In this document: piece by piece, positions 44,841-54,238 of the stretch | How the letters are laid out: each line of letters starts with the position of its first letter | Position numbering within the stretch: position 1 is the first letter of the stretch | NCBI RefSeq assembly: GCF_002814235.1 | Contig: NZ_PHSU01000027.1 | Location: forward strand, 186,001 to 250,000 | Source: Pseudomonas sp. QS1027 | Lineage (GTDB): Bacteria > Pseudomonadota > Gammaproteobacteria > Pseudomonadales > Pseudomonadaceae | Direction of reading: 5' to 3' | DNA: 64,000 nucleotides | Translations under genes and position numbers: made by a program | The notes under the pieces: generated by a model | What the model saw: only the letters and a program-made list of their open reading frames with translations | Databases searched by the model: none | Told to the model about the DNA's origin: nothing

Positions 44841-45923
44841 TTACAGATTCCGCAGCGCGGCGACTACTGCGTCGCCCATTTCCTGCGTACCGACTTTAGT
44901 GCAACCGGCCGACCAGATGTCGCCGGTGCGCAAACCCTGGTCCAGCACATGGCTGACCGCGGTCTCGATCGCCTGCGCCGCTTCGTGCAGTTTGAAGCTG
45001 TAACGCAGCAGCATCGACACCGACAGGATGGTCGCCAGCGGGTTGGCGATACCCAGCCCGGCGATGTCCGGCGCAGAGCCGTGGCACGGCTCGTACATGC
45101 CTTTGTTATTGGCATCCAGGGACGCCGACGGCAGCATGCCGATGGAACCGGTGAGCATCGAAGCCTGGTCGGAGAGGATATCGCCGAACATATTGTCGGT
45201 GACGATCACATCGAACTGTTTCGGCGCCCGCACCAGTTGCATGGCGGCGTTGTCGACATACATGTGGCTCAGCTCGATGTCCGGGTAATCCAGGGCAACC
45301 TGCTCGACCACTTCACGCCACAGCTGGCTGGAGGCCAGGACGTTGGCCTTGTCCACCGAGCAGAGCTTCTTGCCGCGTACCCGCGCCATGTCGAAGCCGA
45401 CCCGGGCAATGCGGCGGATCTCGCTTTCGCTGTACGGCAGGGTGTCGTAGGACTGGCGCTCGCCATTTTCCAGGGTGCGGGTGCCGCGTGGCGCGCCGAA
45501 GTAGATACCGCCGGTCAGTTCGCGGACGATGAGGATATCCAGGCCTGAGACGATTTCCGGCTTCAGGCTGGAGGCGTCGGCTAGTTGCGGGTAGAGGATC
45601 GCCGGACGCAGGTTACCGAACAGGCCCAGTTGCGCACGGATTTTCAGCAGGCCGCGTTCAGGGCGGATATCACGCTCGATCTTGTCCCACTTCGGCCCAC
45701 CGACAGCGCCCAGCAGCACGGCATCGGCGGCGCGGGCACGTTCCAGGGTCTCGTCGGCCAGGGGCACGCCGTGCTTGTCGATGGCTGCGCCGCCGATCAC
45801 GTCGTGGCTCAGCTCGAAACCGAGGCTGTACTTCTCGCTGGCCAATTCCAGCACCTTGACCGCTTCGGCCATGATTTCCGGACCAATACCGTCGCCTGGG
45901 AGAATCAGAATCTGCTTGCTCAT
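44841..45923 (-). CDS. leuB: 3-isopropylmalate dehydrogenase
   Basis: This 360-residue NAD-dependent decarboxylating dehydrogenase of leucine synthesis has ILPGDGIGPEIM at the start, RELTGGIYFGAPRG and VTDNMFGDILSDQASMLTGS. GSAPDIAG near the C-terminus determines NAD binding. GAGGA precedes the ATG. A methyltransferase gene separates it from leuCD. Confidence 0.98.
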   Translation of the reverse strand: MSKQILILPGDGIGPEIMAEAVKVLELASEKYSLGFELSHDVIGGAAIDKHGVPLADETLERARAADAVLLGAVGGPKWDKIERDIRPERGLLKIRAQLGLFGNLRPAILYPQLADASSLKPEIVSGLDILIVRELTGGIYFGAPRGTRTLENGERQSYDTLPYSESEIRRIARVGFDMARVRGKKLCSVDKANVLASSQLWREVVEQVALDYPDIELSHMYVDNAAMQLVRAPKQFDVIVTDNMFGDILSDQASMLTGSIGMLPSASLDANNKGMYEPCHGSAPDIAGLGIANPLATILSVSMLLRYSFKLHEAAQAIETAVSHVLDQGLRTGDIWSAGCTKVGTQEMGDAVVAALRNL

Positions 45924-45980
45924 GCTTTCCTCATGTCATCTGTCGCCGCGCCCATGGTCACGGGCGCGGCTGGAAAAAGT

Positions 45981-46745
45981 CTATCGCTCGGCCCACAGCA
46001 CCAGGACATCTGTACTGAACGAACCATCGGCCTCAATCTCAAAATATTCTCGCACTTCCGCGCCCATTGCCTGCTGCAAATCGCGAATGGCGGTTCGCAA
46101 CGGCTGCGGGGTGCGCATGCGTTCGACCCAGGAGCCGAACTCCAGGCGCAGGCGCTGACGCTGGGTACTGCGTACGTGCAGCCCGGCCTCGTTGACCTGG
46201 CGCAGCCACTCACCCGCCGAATAATCGCGGACATGGCTGGTGTCGCGCAAAACCTCGACACTTTGCAGGTAGGTGTCGAACAACGGACTGCCGGGGGATA
46301 TGACGTCGATAAAGGCTGCCACGCCACCGGGCTTGAGGACCCGACGCACTTCCCGCAAGGCCAGGCCCAGGTCGCTCCAGTGGTGCGCCGAGTAGCGACT
46401 GAAGACGAAGTCGAACTCGCCATCGGCGAACGGCAGGCTTTCGGCCGCGCCGCACACCGTGGCGATATTGTTCAGGCCGCGCTCGGTGGCGGCAGCTGCA
46501 ACCACGTCGAGCATCTGCTGCGAGAGGTCGTAGGCGGCCACTTTCTTGACCAGCGGGGCGACGTGAAAGCTCACATGGCCGGCACCGCAGCCCAGGTCCA
46601 GGACCCGGGCGTCGGAATGTCCGGCCAACTCGGCCTGGAGCAAGGCGAATTCGGCGCCCTGGGCGTGCACGGCGCTGCTCAGGTAGGCGCTGGCCTGTTC
46701 GCCGAATTGCTTTTGAACGACTGCGGTGTGGGCTTTGCCGGTCAT
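45981..46745 (-). CDS. Class I SAM-dependent methyltransferase
   Basis: This 254-residue protein has the SAM-binding motif VLDLGCGAGHVSFHV (about 48-62), an acidic residue after beta-2 (AAYDLSQQM) and FSRYSAHHWSDL, as in UbiE/Coq5-type methyltransferases. The substrate is unknown. Its place between leuD and leuB is conserved in Pseudomonas, but it has no leucine-pathway role that I know of. ATG 46745 follows AAGGAA. Confidence 0.92.
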   Translation of the reverse strand: MTGKAHTAVVQKQFGEQASAYLSSAVHAQGAEFALLQAELAGHSDARVLDLGCGAGHVSFHVAPLVKKVAAYDLSQQMLDVVAAAATERGLNNIATVCGAAESLPFADGEFDFVFSRYSAHHWSDLGLALREVRRVLKPGGVAAFIDVISPGSPLFDTYLQSVEVLRDTSHVRDYSAGEWLRQVNEAGLHVRSTQRQRLRLEFGSWVERMRTPQPLRTAIRDLQQAMGAEVREYFEIEADGSFSTDVLVLWAER

Positions 46746-46785
46746 GGAATTTTCCTTTAGCCGAGAGTTCTGTATCGCCGGTCAG

Positions 46786-46905
46786 GCCGTCTTCGCGGCG
46801 GTGCGGCGGTCCGACAAGCCCTGCTCCTACAGTTCTCTGTCGTTCACCAATTTTGTGTACGACGCAAAACTGTAGGAGCAGGGCTTGCCCGCGAAGAGGC
46901 CGGCC
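46786..46905. repeat. Paired inverted REP sequence
   Basis: The left unit cttcgcgg...ccgacaagccctgctcctaca (to 46831) and the right unit tgtaggagcagggcttgcccgcgaag (46871-46896) face each other across about 40 bp. They lie between leuD and the methyltransferase. Confidence 0.8.
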
Positions 46906-46927
46906 TTGCCTACTTCAACACCTCAAA

Positions 46928-47572
46928 TCAAGCGTCGCGAAACAACCACGGCTGGCTGGCCCGGTGCTTGGCTTCAAACGCGGCAATCGCGTCGCCGTCC
47001 TGCAAGGTCAGGCCGATATCGTCCAGGCCGTTGAGCAGGCAATGCTTGCGAAACGCATCGACTTCGAAGTGATAGACCTTGCCGTCCGGGCGAGTCACGG
47101 TCTGCGCCTGCAGATCGACCGTCAACTGATAACCCAGGGTCGTTTCGACCTGCTGGAACAGCTCGTCGACCTCACTGTCCTTGAGGATGATCGGCAACAG
47201 GCCGTTCTTGAAGCTGTTATTAAAGAAGATGTCGGCGTAGCTCGGCGCAATGATGCTGCGGAAGCCGTACTCCTCCAGGGCCCACGGCGCGTGCTCGCGG
47301 CTGGAACCACAACCGAAGTTTTCCCGGGCCAGCAACACACTGGCGCCCTGGTAACGCTCGGCGTTCAACACGAAATCCTTGTTCAACGGGCGCTTGGAGT
47401 TGTCCTGGTAGGCATAACCCACGTCCAGGTAACGCCACTCGTCGAACAGGTTGGGACCGAAGCCGGTGCGCTTGATCGACTTCAGGAACTGCTTGGGAAT
47501 GATCTGGTCGGTGTCGACGTTGGCACGATCCAGAGGCGCGACAAGACCGGTGTGCTGGGTAAAGGCTTTCAT
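46928..47572 (-). CDS. leuD: 3-isopropylmalate dehydratase small subunit
   Basis: This 214-residue swivel subunit of isopropylmalate isomerase carries DTDQIIPKQFLK and ENFGCGSSREHAPWAL, both family signatures. It partners with LeuC to convert 2- to 3-isopropylmalate. It lies 10 bp after leuC with GAGGAGC before its ATG. Confidence 0.98.
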   Translation of the reverse strand: MKAFTQHTGLVAPLDRANVDTDQIIPKQFLKSIKRTGFGPNLFDEWRYLDVGYAYQDNSKRPLNKDFVLNAERYQGASVLLARENFGCGSSREHAPWALEEYGFRSIIAPSYADIFFNNSFKNGLLPIILKDSEVDELFQQVETTLGYQLTVDLQAQTVTRPDGKVYHFEVDAFRKHCLLNGLDDIGLTLQDGDAIAAFEAKHRASQPWLFRDA

Positions 47573-47582
47573 GCTGCGCTCC

Positions 47583-49001
47583 TCAGATCAATTCACGAAC
47601 GTCGACAAAACGACCGCTCACGGCGGCGGCGGCGGCCATGGCCGGGCTCACCAGGTGGGTACGACCACCGGCACCCTGGCGGCCTTCGAAGTTACGGTTG
47701 GACGTCGAGGCGCAGTGCTCGCCACTTTCCAGGCGGTCCGGGTTCATCGCCAGGCACATCGAGCAACCCGGCTCGCGCCATTCGAAACCGGCTTCGAGGA
47801 AAATCTTGTCCAGGCCTTCGGCTTCAGCCTGGGCTTTCACCAGTCCCGAACCCGGCACGACAATCGCCTGCTTGATGGTCGAAGCGACCTTGCGGCCCTT
47901 GGCGATCACGGCAGCAGCGCGCAGGTCTTCGATCCGCGAGTTGGTGCAGGAACCGATGAAGACGCGGTCCAACTGGATATCGGTGATCGCCTGGTTGGCG
48001 GTCAACCCCATGTACTTCAAGGCACGCTCAATGGAACCACGCTTGACCAGGTCCGGTTCGCGGGCCGGGTCCGGCACGTTCTGGTCAACCGCCAGGACCA
48101 TTTCCGGCGAGGTCCCCCAACTGACCTGCGGCTTGATCTGCGCGGCATCCAGCTCGACCACGGTGTCGAACTGCGCGTCGGCATCGGACACCAGGTCTTT
48201 CCAGGCTTCGACGGCCAGGTCCCACTCCGCGCCTTTCGGTGCGAAAGGACGGCCCTTGACGTAAGCCACCGTCTTTTCATCGGCAGCCACCAGGCCGACG
48301 CGGGCACCGGCTTCGATGGACATGTTGCAGATGGTCATGCGGCCTTCGACGGACAGGTCACGAATCGCACTGCCGGCGAACTCGATGGCATGGCCATTAC
48401 CGCCGGCGGTGCCGATCTTGCCGATCACGGCGAGGACGATGTCCTTGGCGGTCACGCCAAACGGCAAGGTGCCTTCGACCCGCACCAGCATGTTCTTCAT
48501 CTTCTTGGCCACCAGACACTGGGTGGCGAACACGTGTTCGACCTCGGAGGTGCCGATACCGTGGGCCAAGGCACCGAAGGCACCGTGGGTCGAAGTATGG
48601 GAATCGCCGCAGACCACGGTCATGCCCGGCAAGGTTGCACCCTGCTCCGGGCCGATCACGTGAACAATGCCTTGACGCACGTCATTCATCTTGAATTCGG
48701 TGATGCCATATTCATCGCAGTAATCGTCGAGGGTCTGCACCTGCAAACGCGACACCTGGTCGACAATCGCCTCGATCCCGCCCTTGCGTTCCGGGGTGGT
48801 CGGCACGTTGTGGTCCGGGGTGGCGATGATCGAGTCGACACGCCAGGGCTTGCGCCCGGCCAGGCGCAGGCCTTCGAAAGCCTGGGGCGACGTCACTTCA
48901 TGAATGATGTGACGGTCGATGTAGATCAGCGACGACCCATCGTCGCGCCGTTTCACTTCGTGAGAATCCCAGAGCTTGTCGTAAAGCGTTTTGCCGGCCA
49001 T
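47583..49001 (-). CDS. leuC: 3-isopropylmalate dehydratase large subunit
   Basis: This 472-residue aconitase-family protein has its 4Fe-4S ligands in FIGSCTNSR (first Cys) and GCSMCLAMN (the C-x2-C pair). VVCGDSHTSTHGAFGALA is a further signature. ATG 49001 (AGKTLYDKLWDSH) is preceded by GAGGAAA. The frame is open to 49058, but that would cut the promoter. It is transcribed with leuD. Confidence 0.98.
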   Translation of the reverse strand: MAGKTLYDKLWDSHEVKRRDDGSSLIYIDRHIIHEVTSPQAFEGLRLAGRKPWRVDSIIATPDHNVPTTPERKGGIEAIVDQVSRLQVQTLDDYCDEYGITEFKMNDVRQGIVHVIGPEQGATLPGMTVVCGDSHTSTHGAFGALAHGIGTSEVEHVFATQCLVAKKMKNMLVRVEGTLPFGVTAKDIVLAVIGKIGTAGGNGHAIEFAGSAIRDLSVEGRMTICNMSIEAGARVGLVAADEKTVAYVKGRPFAPKGAEWDLAVEAWKDLVSDADAQFDTVVELDAAQIKPQVSWGTSPEMVLAVDQNVPDPAREPDLVKRGSIERALKYMGLTANQAITDIQLDRVFIGSCTNSRIEDLRAAAVIAKGRKVASTIKQAIVVPGSGLVKAQAEAEGLDKIFLEAGFEWREPGCSMCLAMNPDRLESGEHCASTSNRNFEGRQGAGGRTHLVSPAMAAAAAVSGRFVDVRELI

Positions 49002-49081
49002 CAGACGTTTCCTCATCAGCTTGTTTCTATGCCCCGGTTTATTGATGACTGTTCTCAATAACCCTTTGGCTTGTGAGGTCG

Positions 49082-49110
49082 ATGCTATGGGGTTAGAGTG
49101 AATAACTCAA
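49082..49110 (-). promoter_or_regulatory. leuC: Sigma-70 promoter candidate for leuCD
   Basis: Minus strand: TTGAGT (49110-49105), a 17-bp spacer, then TAGCAT (49087-49082), about 80 bp before leuC. It overlaps the LysR-type dyad. Confidence 0.5.
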
Positions 49111-49115
49111 ATTCA
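49099..49115. promoter_or_regulatory. LysR-type dyad between leuC and its divergent regulator
   Basis: tgaat-N7-attca is an inverted repeat containing a T-N11-A match, placed over the leuC -35 and upstream of the lysR gene. Its location suits control of both. Confidence 0.35.
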
Positions 49116-49153
49116 TATTTTTTATGCTTTGGATAACCAGCTGGAATACTAGA

Positions 49154-50044
49154 ATGGACCTGGCCAACCTCAACGCCTTTATCGCCATCGCCGAGACCGG
49201 CAGCTTCTCCGGCGCGGGCGAACGCCTGCACCTGACACAGCCGGCCATCAGCAAGCGCATCGCCGGACTTGAGCAGCAACTCAATGTCCGCCTGTTCGAC
49301 CGGCTGGGCCGTGAAATCGGCCTGACCGAGGCCGGCCGGGCCCTGCTGCCGCGCGCCTATCAGATTCTCAATGTGCTGGACGACACCCGCCGGGCGCTGA
49401 CCAACCTCACCGGCGAAGTGAGCGGTCGCCTGACGCTGGCCACCAGCCATCATATTGGCCTGCACCGCCTGCCTCCCCTGCTGCGGGCCTTTACCCGACG
49501 TTACCCACAGGTGGCGCTGGATATTCAATTTCTCGATTCGGAAGTTGCCTACGAGGAAATTCTCCACGGTCGCGCCGAACTGGCGGTCATCACCCTGGCC
49601 CCGGAACCCCACGGCCTGGTGCGCGCCGTGCCGGTGTGGGACGACCCACTGGATTTCGTCGTCGCCCTCGAGCATCCGCTGGTCAGCCACGGCCCGGTCA
49701 GCCTCAAGGACATCGCCCATCACCCGGCGGTCTTCCCGGGTGGCAACACCTTTACCCACCATATCGTCCAGCGCCTGTTCGAAGCCCAGGGCCTGACGCC
49801 GAACATCGCCATGAGCACCAATTATCTGGAAACCATCAAGATGATGGTCTCCATCGGCCTGGCCTGGAGCGTCCTGCCGCGAACCATGCTCGATGATCAG
49901 GTGGCGAGCATTCCTTTACCGGGCATACAACTGACTCGCCAGCTAGGCTATATCCTGCACACGGAACGGACACTGTCGAATGCCGCCCGGGCTTTCATGG
50001 CTTTATTGGATGCGCAGGGTGACAAGCCAGGATTGACGGCATAA
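49154..50044 (+). CDS. LysR family transcriptional regulator, divergent from leuC
   Basis: This 296-residue regulator has an N-terminal winged HTH (about 1-60, LNAFIAIAETGSFSGAGERLHLTQPAISKRIAGLEQQL) and a C-terminal periplasmic-binding-like co-inducer domain. ATG 49154 (DLANLNAF) is chosen over 49124 because it begins the HTH. Divergence from leuCD suggests it controls leucine synthesis. That is inference from position. Confidence 0.92.
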   Translation: MDLANLNAFIAIAETGSFSGAGERLHLTQPAISKRIAGLEQQLNVRLFDRLGREIGLTEAGRALLPRAYQILNVLDDTRRALTNLTGEVSGRLTLATSHHIGLHRLPPLLRAFTRRYPQVALDIQFLDSEVAYEEILHGRAELAVITLAPEPHGLVRAVPVWDDPLDFVVALEHPLVSHGPVSLKDIAHHPAVFPGGNTFTHHIVQRLFEAQGLTPNIAMSTNYLETIKMMVSIGLAWSVLPRTMLDDQVASIPLPGIQLTRQLGYILHTERTLSNAARAFMALLDAQGDKPGLTA

Positions 50045-50113
50045 GACAAGCCTGCTTTATTCCAAACAGCTTTTTGCGGCACAACGTTCCTTTCATCCCA
50101 AGGACAGCTGTAA

Positions 50114-53100
50114 ATGCCCAAGCACGCCAACCGTATTCCGCCCCTGCCACGCATTCATGCACTCGACCCTCACGTGTCGGAACAGAGCTGGGAAAGCGCC
50201 TCGCAACTGCTCGCCGCCCTCAACGGCGCGCGCCTCGGGGCCTGGTGCTGGGATATTGAAAGCGGCCAGGTCAGTTGGTCCCGTGGCACCCAGGCGCTGT
50301 TCGGCTTCGATCCGCACCAGCCACTGCCCAAGGACATCGACTACCTCGACCTGCTGCCGGTCGAGGACCGCGCGCGCACCCTGCGGGCCTTTCATGCGGT
50401 ATTGGAGGGCGAGCCCATCGAACAGGCGATGCATCACCGCATCCTCTGGCCCGACGGCAGCCTGCACTGGCTGGAAATCAATGGCAGCCTGTTGCCGGAC
50501 AAGAACGGCAAGCCGCGAATGATCGGGGTCATCCGCGAAATCACCCACCAGCGCCAGCGCGAGCATGCCCTCAGCAGTTCGGAAAAACGCTTCGCCACCC
50601 TGTTTCACCTATGCCCCAACATGGTGCTGCTGACCCGTGAAGAAGACGGCCTGATCAGCGAGGCCAACCAGTGCTTCGAAAGCCTGTTCGGCTGGCCGGC
50701 GCTCCAGGTGATCGGACGGACCACCGTGGAGATCGGACTCTGGGTCGACCCCGAAGAACGCGAACGCCTGGTCAAGTCGATCAACAGCCGCGGCGAAGCG
50801 GTCAGCCAGGAAGTGCAGCTACGGGCCAGCAACGGGCAGATTCACGCCGGCATCCTCAGCGCCCAGCGGGTCGAACTGGAAGGCCAGGCCTACTTGCTGA
50901 GCACCTTTCTCGACACCACCGAACGCAAGAACGCCGAGCTGGCCCTCAAGGACAGCCAGGACCGTCTCGACCTCGCCCTGGACTCGGCGCAACTGGGCAC
51001 CTGGGACTGGCATATCCCCAGCGGCATGCTCTATGGCTCGGCACGCGCCGCGCAGTTGCACGGCCTGGAGCCACAGCCGTTCCATGAATCCTTTGACGCG
51101 TTTTTCGACGGTGTACCCACCAGCGAACGCGAAAGCATGCGTCACGCCTATCGCAGCCTGCGCGAAGGTCCGGAGGGCAACTATCAGCTGACCTATCGGG
51201 TGCAGCTGGAAAACGGTGCCTCGCGGTACCTTGAAAGCCGTGCCCGCCTCTACCGCGACGAACAGGGCAACCCGCTGCGCATGGCCGGTACCCTGCTGGA
51301 TATCACCGAACAGGTGGAGCGCGAACAGCGCCTGGTGGCCTCGGAAGAGAAGTTCGCCAGCCTGTTCCAGGCCAGTCCCGACCCGATCTGCGTCACCCGC
51401 CAAGAAACCGGGCAGTTCATCGAGATCAACCCGGCCTTCACCCAGGTGTTCGGCTGGAACATCGACGAAGTGCGCAATCGCAGCGCCGAGCAGATCGGCC
51501 TGTGGGACGACTCGGCCAAGCGCCTGCAGCGTATCCAGCAGGTGATCCGCGACCAGGCCCTGAACAATGTCGCGGTGATCGTTCACCACAAGCGCGGCCA
51601 CGCCCTGACCTGCGTGATCGCCAGCCGGCAGATCGTGGTCGAAGGGCAGACGTGCATCGTCACCACCTTGCGCGACATCACCCAGCAACAGCGGGCCGAA
51701 GCGGCGCTCAAGGCCAGCGAGGAGAAATTCGCCAAGGCCTTCCACTCCAGTCCCGACGCCATCACCATCACCGAACGCGACAGCGGGCGCTACCTGGAGG
51801 TCAACGACGGCTTCTGCCGGCTGACCGGCTACACCAGCAGCGAAGTCATCGGCCGCACGGTGTATGAAATCGGTGTCTGGGCCGATCACAAGCAGCGCAC
51901 CGCCCTGCTGGCGGAGCTGAAGGAAAAGGGCCATGTCCCGCACCGCGACATGCTCGGACGCAACAAACGCGGCGATGTGCTCACCGTCGAGGTCTCGGTC
52001 GAACCGATCATCCTCAATGAAACCGCGTGCCTGCTGCTGACGGCCCGGGATATCAGCCAGTTGAAGAATGCCCAGGCACAGATCCGCCACCTGGCCTATC
52101 ACGACCCGCTGACCAACCTGCCCAACCGCGCCCTGCTGATGGACCGCCTGAGCCAGCAGATCGCCCTGCTCAAGCGCCACAACCTGCGCGGCGCCTTGCT
52201 GTTCCTCGACCTCGACCACTTCAAGCACATCAACGACTCCCTCGGTCACCCGGTGGGCGACACCGTGCTCAAGGTGGTGACCGCCCGCCTGGAAGCCAGC
52301 GTGCGCACCGAAGACACCGTGGCGCGCCTTGGTGGCGACGAGTTCGTGGTGCTGCTCAGCGGCCTGGACGGTTCACGCAGCGAGGTCACGCACAAGGTCC
52401 GCGAGCTGGCGGACACCATTCGTGAGTTGCTGGCCGAACCGATGTTCCTCGACGGCCAGCGCCTGCAAGTGACCCCGAGCATCGGCGTGGCGCTGATCCC
52501 CGACCACGGCACGACCCCCGCCGACCTGCTCAAGCGCGCCGATATCGCGCTGTACCGGGCCAAGGATTCCGGACGCAACATCACCCAGCTGTTCCACAGC
52601 ACCATGCAGAAAGCCGCCAGCGAACGCCTGCGTATGGAAAACGACCTGCGCCAGGCGCTTTCCCGGGGTGAATTCAGTGTGCATTTCCAACCCCAGGTGG
52701 ACGCCCGCGACAACAGCATCATCGGCGCCGAAGCCCTGGTGCGCTGGCACCATCCGGAACTTGGCGCGCAATCGCCGACCGAGTTCATCAAGGTCCTGGA
52801 AGACAGCGGGCTGATTCTTGAAGTCGGTACCTGGATTCTTGACCACGCCTGCGAGGCCTTCGGCATATTGCTGGGCGAAGGCCTGATCAGCCATGCCTTC
52901 AGCCTGTGCGTGAACATCAGCCCGCGGCAGTTCCGCCAGACCGACTTTGTCGAACGGGTGGAGCGTACGTTGACCCGCTACAACGTGCCGTCCTCGATGC
53001 TGAAACTGGAAATCACCGAAGGCATCGTGATCCAGAACCTGGAGGACACCATCAGCAAGATGCGCCGCCTGAACAAGCTCGGCGTCAGTTTTGCCATGGA

Positions 53101-53419
53101 TGATTTCGGCACCGGTTATTCGTCGCTGACCTACCTCAAGCGCCTGCCGGTGGACGCCTTGAAGATCGACCAGTCGTTCGTGCGCGACGCGACCCACGAC
53201 CCCAACGACGCGGAAATCATCCGCGCCATTGTCGCCATGGCCCGCAGTCTGGGGCTGACGGTGATTGCCGAAGGGGTGGAGTTGCCGGAGCAACTGGTGT
53301 TCCTGGAGGGGCTGGGTTGCCATCTGTACCAGGGTTACCTGCACAGTCGGCCGCTGCCTCTGGAGGAGTTCAAAAAGCTCCTGGAATCACCCACGACCGA
53401 ACACACCACCGACCTGTAG
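50114..53419 (+). CDS. Soluble multi-PAS GGDEF-EAL protein
   Basis: This 1101-residue cytoplasmic protein has about five PAS/PAC modules (about 35-150, 155-280, 285-410, 412-535, 538-660), a GGDEF domain (about 665-830, intact RLGGDEF near 740) and an EAL domain (about 845-1095). The EAL domain keeps EALVRW, the Asn of NISPRQF, LEITEG, DDFGTGYSS and LKIDQSFV. Both c-di-GMP synthesis and hydrolysis sites look complete. The PAS signal is unknown. No membrane segment is seen. A terminator follows at 53630-53658. Confidence 0.93.
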   Translation: MPKHANRIPPLPRIHALDPHVSEQSWESASQLLAALNGARLGAWCWDIESGQVSWSRGTQALFGFDPHQPLPKDIDYLDLLPVEDRARTLRAFHAVLEGEPIEQAMHHRILWPDGSLHWLEINGSLLPDKNGKPRMIGVIREITHQRQREHALSSSEKRFATLFHLCPNMVLLTREEDGLISEANQCFESLFGWPALQVIGRTTVEIGLWVDPEERERLVKSINSRGEAVSQEVQLRASNGQIHAGILSAQRVELEGQAYLLSTFLDTTERKNAELALKDSQDRLDLALDSAQLGTWDWHIPSGMLYGSARAAQLHGLEPQPFHESFDAFFDGVPTSERESMRHAYRSLREGPEGNYQLTYRVQLENGASRYLESRARLYRDEQGNPLRMAGTLLDITEQVEREQRLVASEEKFASLFQASPDPICVTRQETGQFIEINPAFTQVFGWNIDEVRNRSAEQIGLWDDSAKRLQRIQQVIRDQALNNVAVIVHHKRGHALTCVIASRQIVVEGQTCIVTTLRDITQQQRAEAALKASEEKFAKAFHSSPDAITITERDSGRYLEVNDGFCRLTGYTSSEVIGRTVYEIGVWADHKQRTALLAELKEKGHVPHRDMLGRNKRGDVLTVEVSVEPIILNETACLLLTARDISQLKNAQAQIRHLAYHDPLTNLPNRALLMDRLSQQIALLKRHNLRGALLFLDLDHFKHINDSLGHPVGDTVLKVVTARLEASVRTEDTVARLGGDEFVVLLSGLDGSRSEVTHKVRELADTIRELLAEPMFLDGQRLQVTPSIGVALIPDHGTTPADLLKRADIALYRAKDSGRNITQLFHSTMQKAASERLRMENDLRQALSRGEFSVHFQPQVDARDNSIIGAEALVRWHHPELGAQSPTEFIKVLEDSGLILEVGTWILDHACEAFGILLGEGLISHAFSLCVNISPRQFRQTDFVERVERTLTRYNVPSSMLKLEITEGIVIQNLEDTISKMRRLNKLGVSFAMDDFGTGYSSLTYLKRLPVDALKIDQSFVRDATHDPNDAEIIRAIVAMARSLGLTVIAEGVELPEQLVFLEGLGCHLYQGYLHSRPLPLEEFKKLLESPTTEHTTDL

Positions 53420-53487
53420 GCCCCAACAGGCAGGGGGACGAATCCAAAAAGCCCACGGAACTCCCCACTCCCGGGCACACCACCAAC

Positions 53488-53579
53488 CTGTAGGAGCCGG
53501 CTTGCTGGCGATCAGCCGAAAGGCTGGGTTGCGAGGGTGACGATGAGGCCACCATCGCCAGCAAGCCGGCTCCTACAGG
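53488..53579. repeat. Paired inverted REP sequence
   Basis: cctgtaggagccggcttgct... (53488-53512) and the exact inverse (53554-53579) flank a 41-bp loop. It is nearly the same as the pair at 6311-6393. Confidence 0.87.
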
Positions 53580-53629
53580 TTCGGTGTCAGCCAGGCGGCT
53601 GGGTAAACGCCCGAGGCTGCTCCACAACG

Positions 53630-53658
53630 AAAAACCCCGCCTCGAAGACGGGGTTTTT
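53630..53658. terminator. Bidirectional terminator between the GGDEF-EAL gene and ibpA
   Basis: The 10-bp arms aaaaaccccg and cggggttttt have a 9-nt loop. It lies about 20 bp past the ibpA stop and serves both converging genes. Confidence 0.8.
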
Positions 53659-53677
53659 CAGTTGATGCAGCGTCAGA

Positions 53678-54127
53678 TCAGTGCTGCAGCGCCGGCTTTT
53701 GCCCGGCATTAATGGCAATGCGCTTTGGCTTGGCCTCTTCCGGCACGACCCGCAGCAGGTCGATATTCAACAGACCGTTGCTCAGGCCCGCGGCCTTGAC
53801 CTCGATATGGTCGGCCAGGCGGAAGGACAACTTGAACGCGCGCTGGGCGATGCCCTGGTGCAGGTAGCTGACGTTTTCAGTCGTGGGCTCACGCTTGCCG
53901 CCACTGACGGTCAGCACACCCTTCTCGACCTGCAGTTCCAGGTCTTCTTCCTGGAAACCGGCGGCGGCCACGACGATGCGGTACTCATCGTCGCCATGCT
54001 TTTCAACGTTGTAGGGTGGGTAGCTGCTGCCCGGCTCATTGCGCAGTGCGGTCTCGAACAGATCGTTGAAACGATCGAAACCGACGGAAGAACGGAACAG
54101 TGGAGCCAGGGAAAATGCGGTAGTCAT
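53678..54127 (-). CDS. ibpA: Small heat-shock protein IbpA (Hsp20)
   Basis: This 149-residue alpha-crystallin-type holdase has an N-terminal arm (FRSSVGFDRFNDLFE), an alpha-crystallin domain (about 38-130, YNVEKHGDDEYRIVVAAAGF, LTVSGGKR, IAQRAFKLSFRLADHIEV) and a C-terminal tail. The start ATG 54127 follows AGGAG, which lies in a hairpin (see RNA thermometer). Heat control is both transcriptional (sigma-32) and by RNA melting. Confidence 0.96.
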   Translation of the reverse strand: MTTAFSLAPLFRSSVGFDRFNDLFETALRNEPGSSYPPYNVEKHGDDEYRIVVAAAGFQEEDLELQVEKGVLTVSGGKREPTTENVSYLHQGIAQRAFKLSFRLADHIEVKAAGLSNGLLNIDLLRVVPEEAKPKRIAINAGQKPALQH

Positions 54128-54190
54128 GTCAATCTCCTGAAATTCAGCGAGTGGTTTAGTCCGCGACCCGAATTCGGCATCGCGTAATCC
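54128..54190 (-). promoter_or_regulatory. ROSE-type RNA thermometer in the ibpA leader
   Basis: The proximal hairpin (54150-54135) pairs UCGCU with the AGGA of the Shine-Dalgarno and leaves the G of UCGCU bulged, the hallmark of ROSE elements. Its stem continues UGA/UCA with a 3-nt loop. A second, upstream hairpin (54184-54162) has arms CGCGA/UCGCG enclosing CCGAAUUCGG. ROSE-like thermometers of Pseudomonas ibpA are established in the literature. Confidence 0.8.
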
Positions 54191-54191
54191 C

Positions 54192-54220
54192 TAGATAGGA
54201 ACTCGCCCACGCATTTCAAG
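54192..54220 (-). promoter_or_regulatory. ibpA: Sigma-32 promoter candidate for ibpA
   Basis: Minus strand: CTTGAAAT (54220-54213), then a 13-bp spacer to CCTATCTA (54199-54192), close to the heat-shock consensus CTTGAAA/CCCCATNT. Confidence 0.65.
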
Positions 54221-54238
54221 AGATTGTCGTGAAATTTT

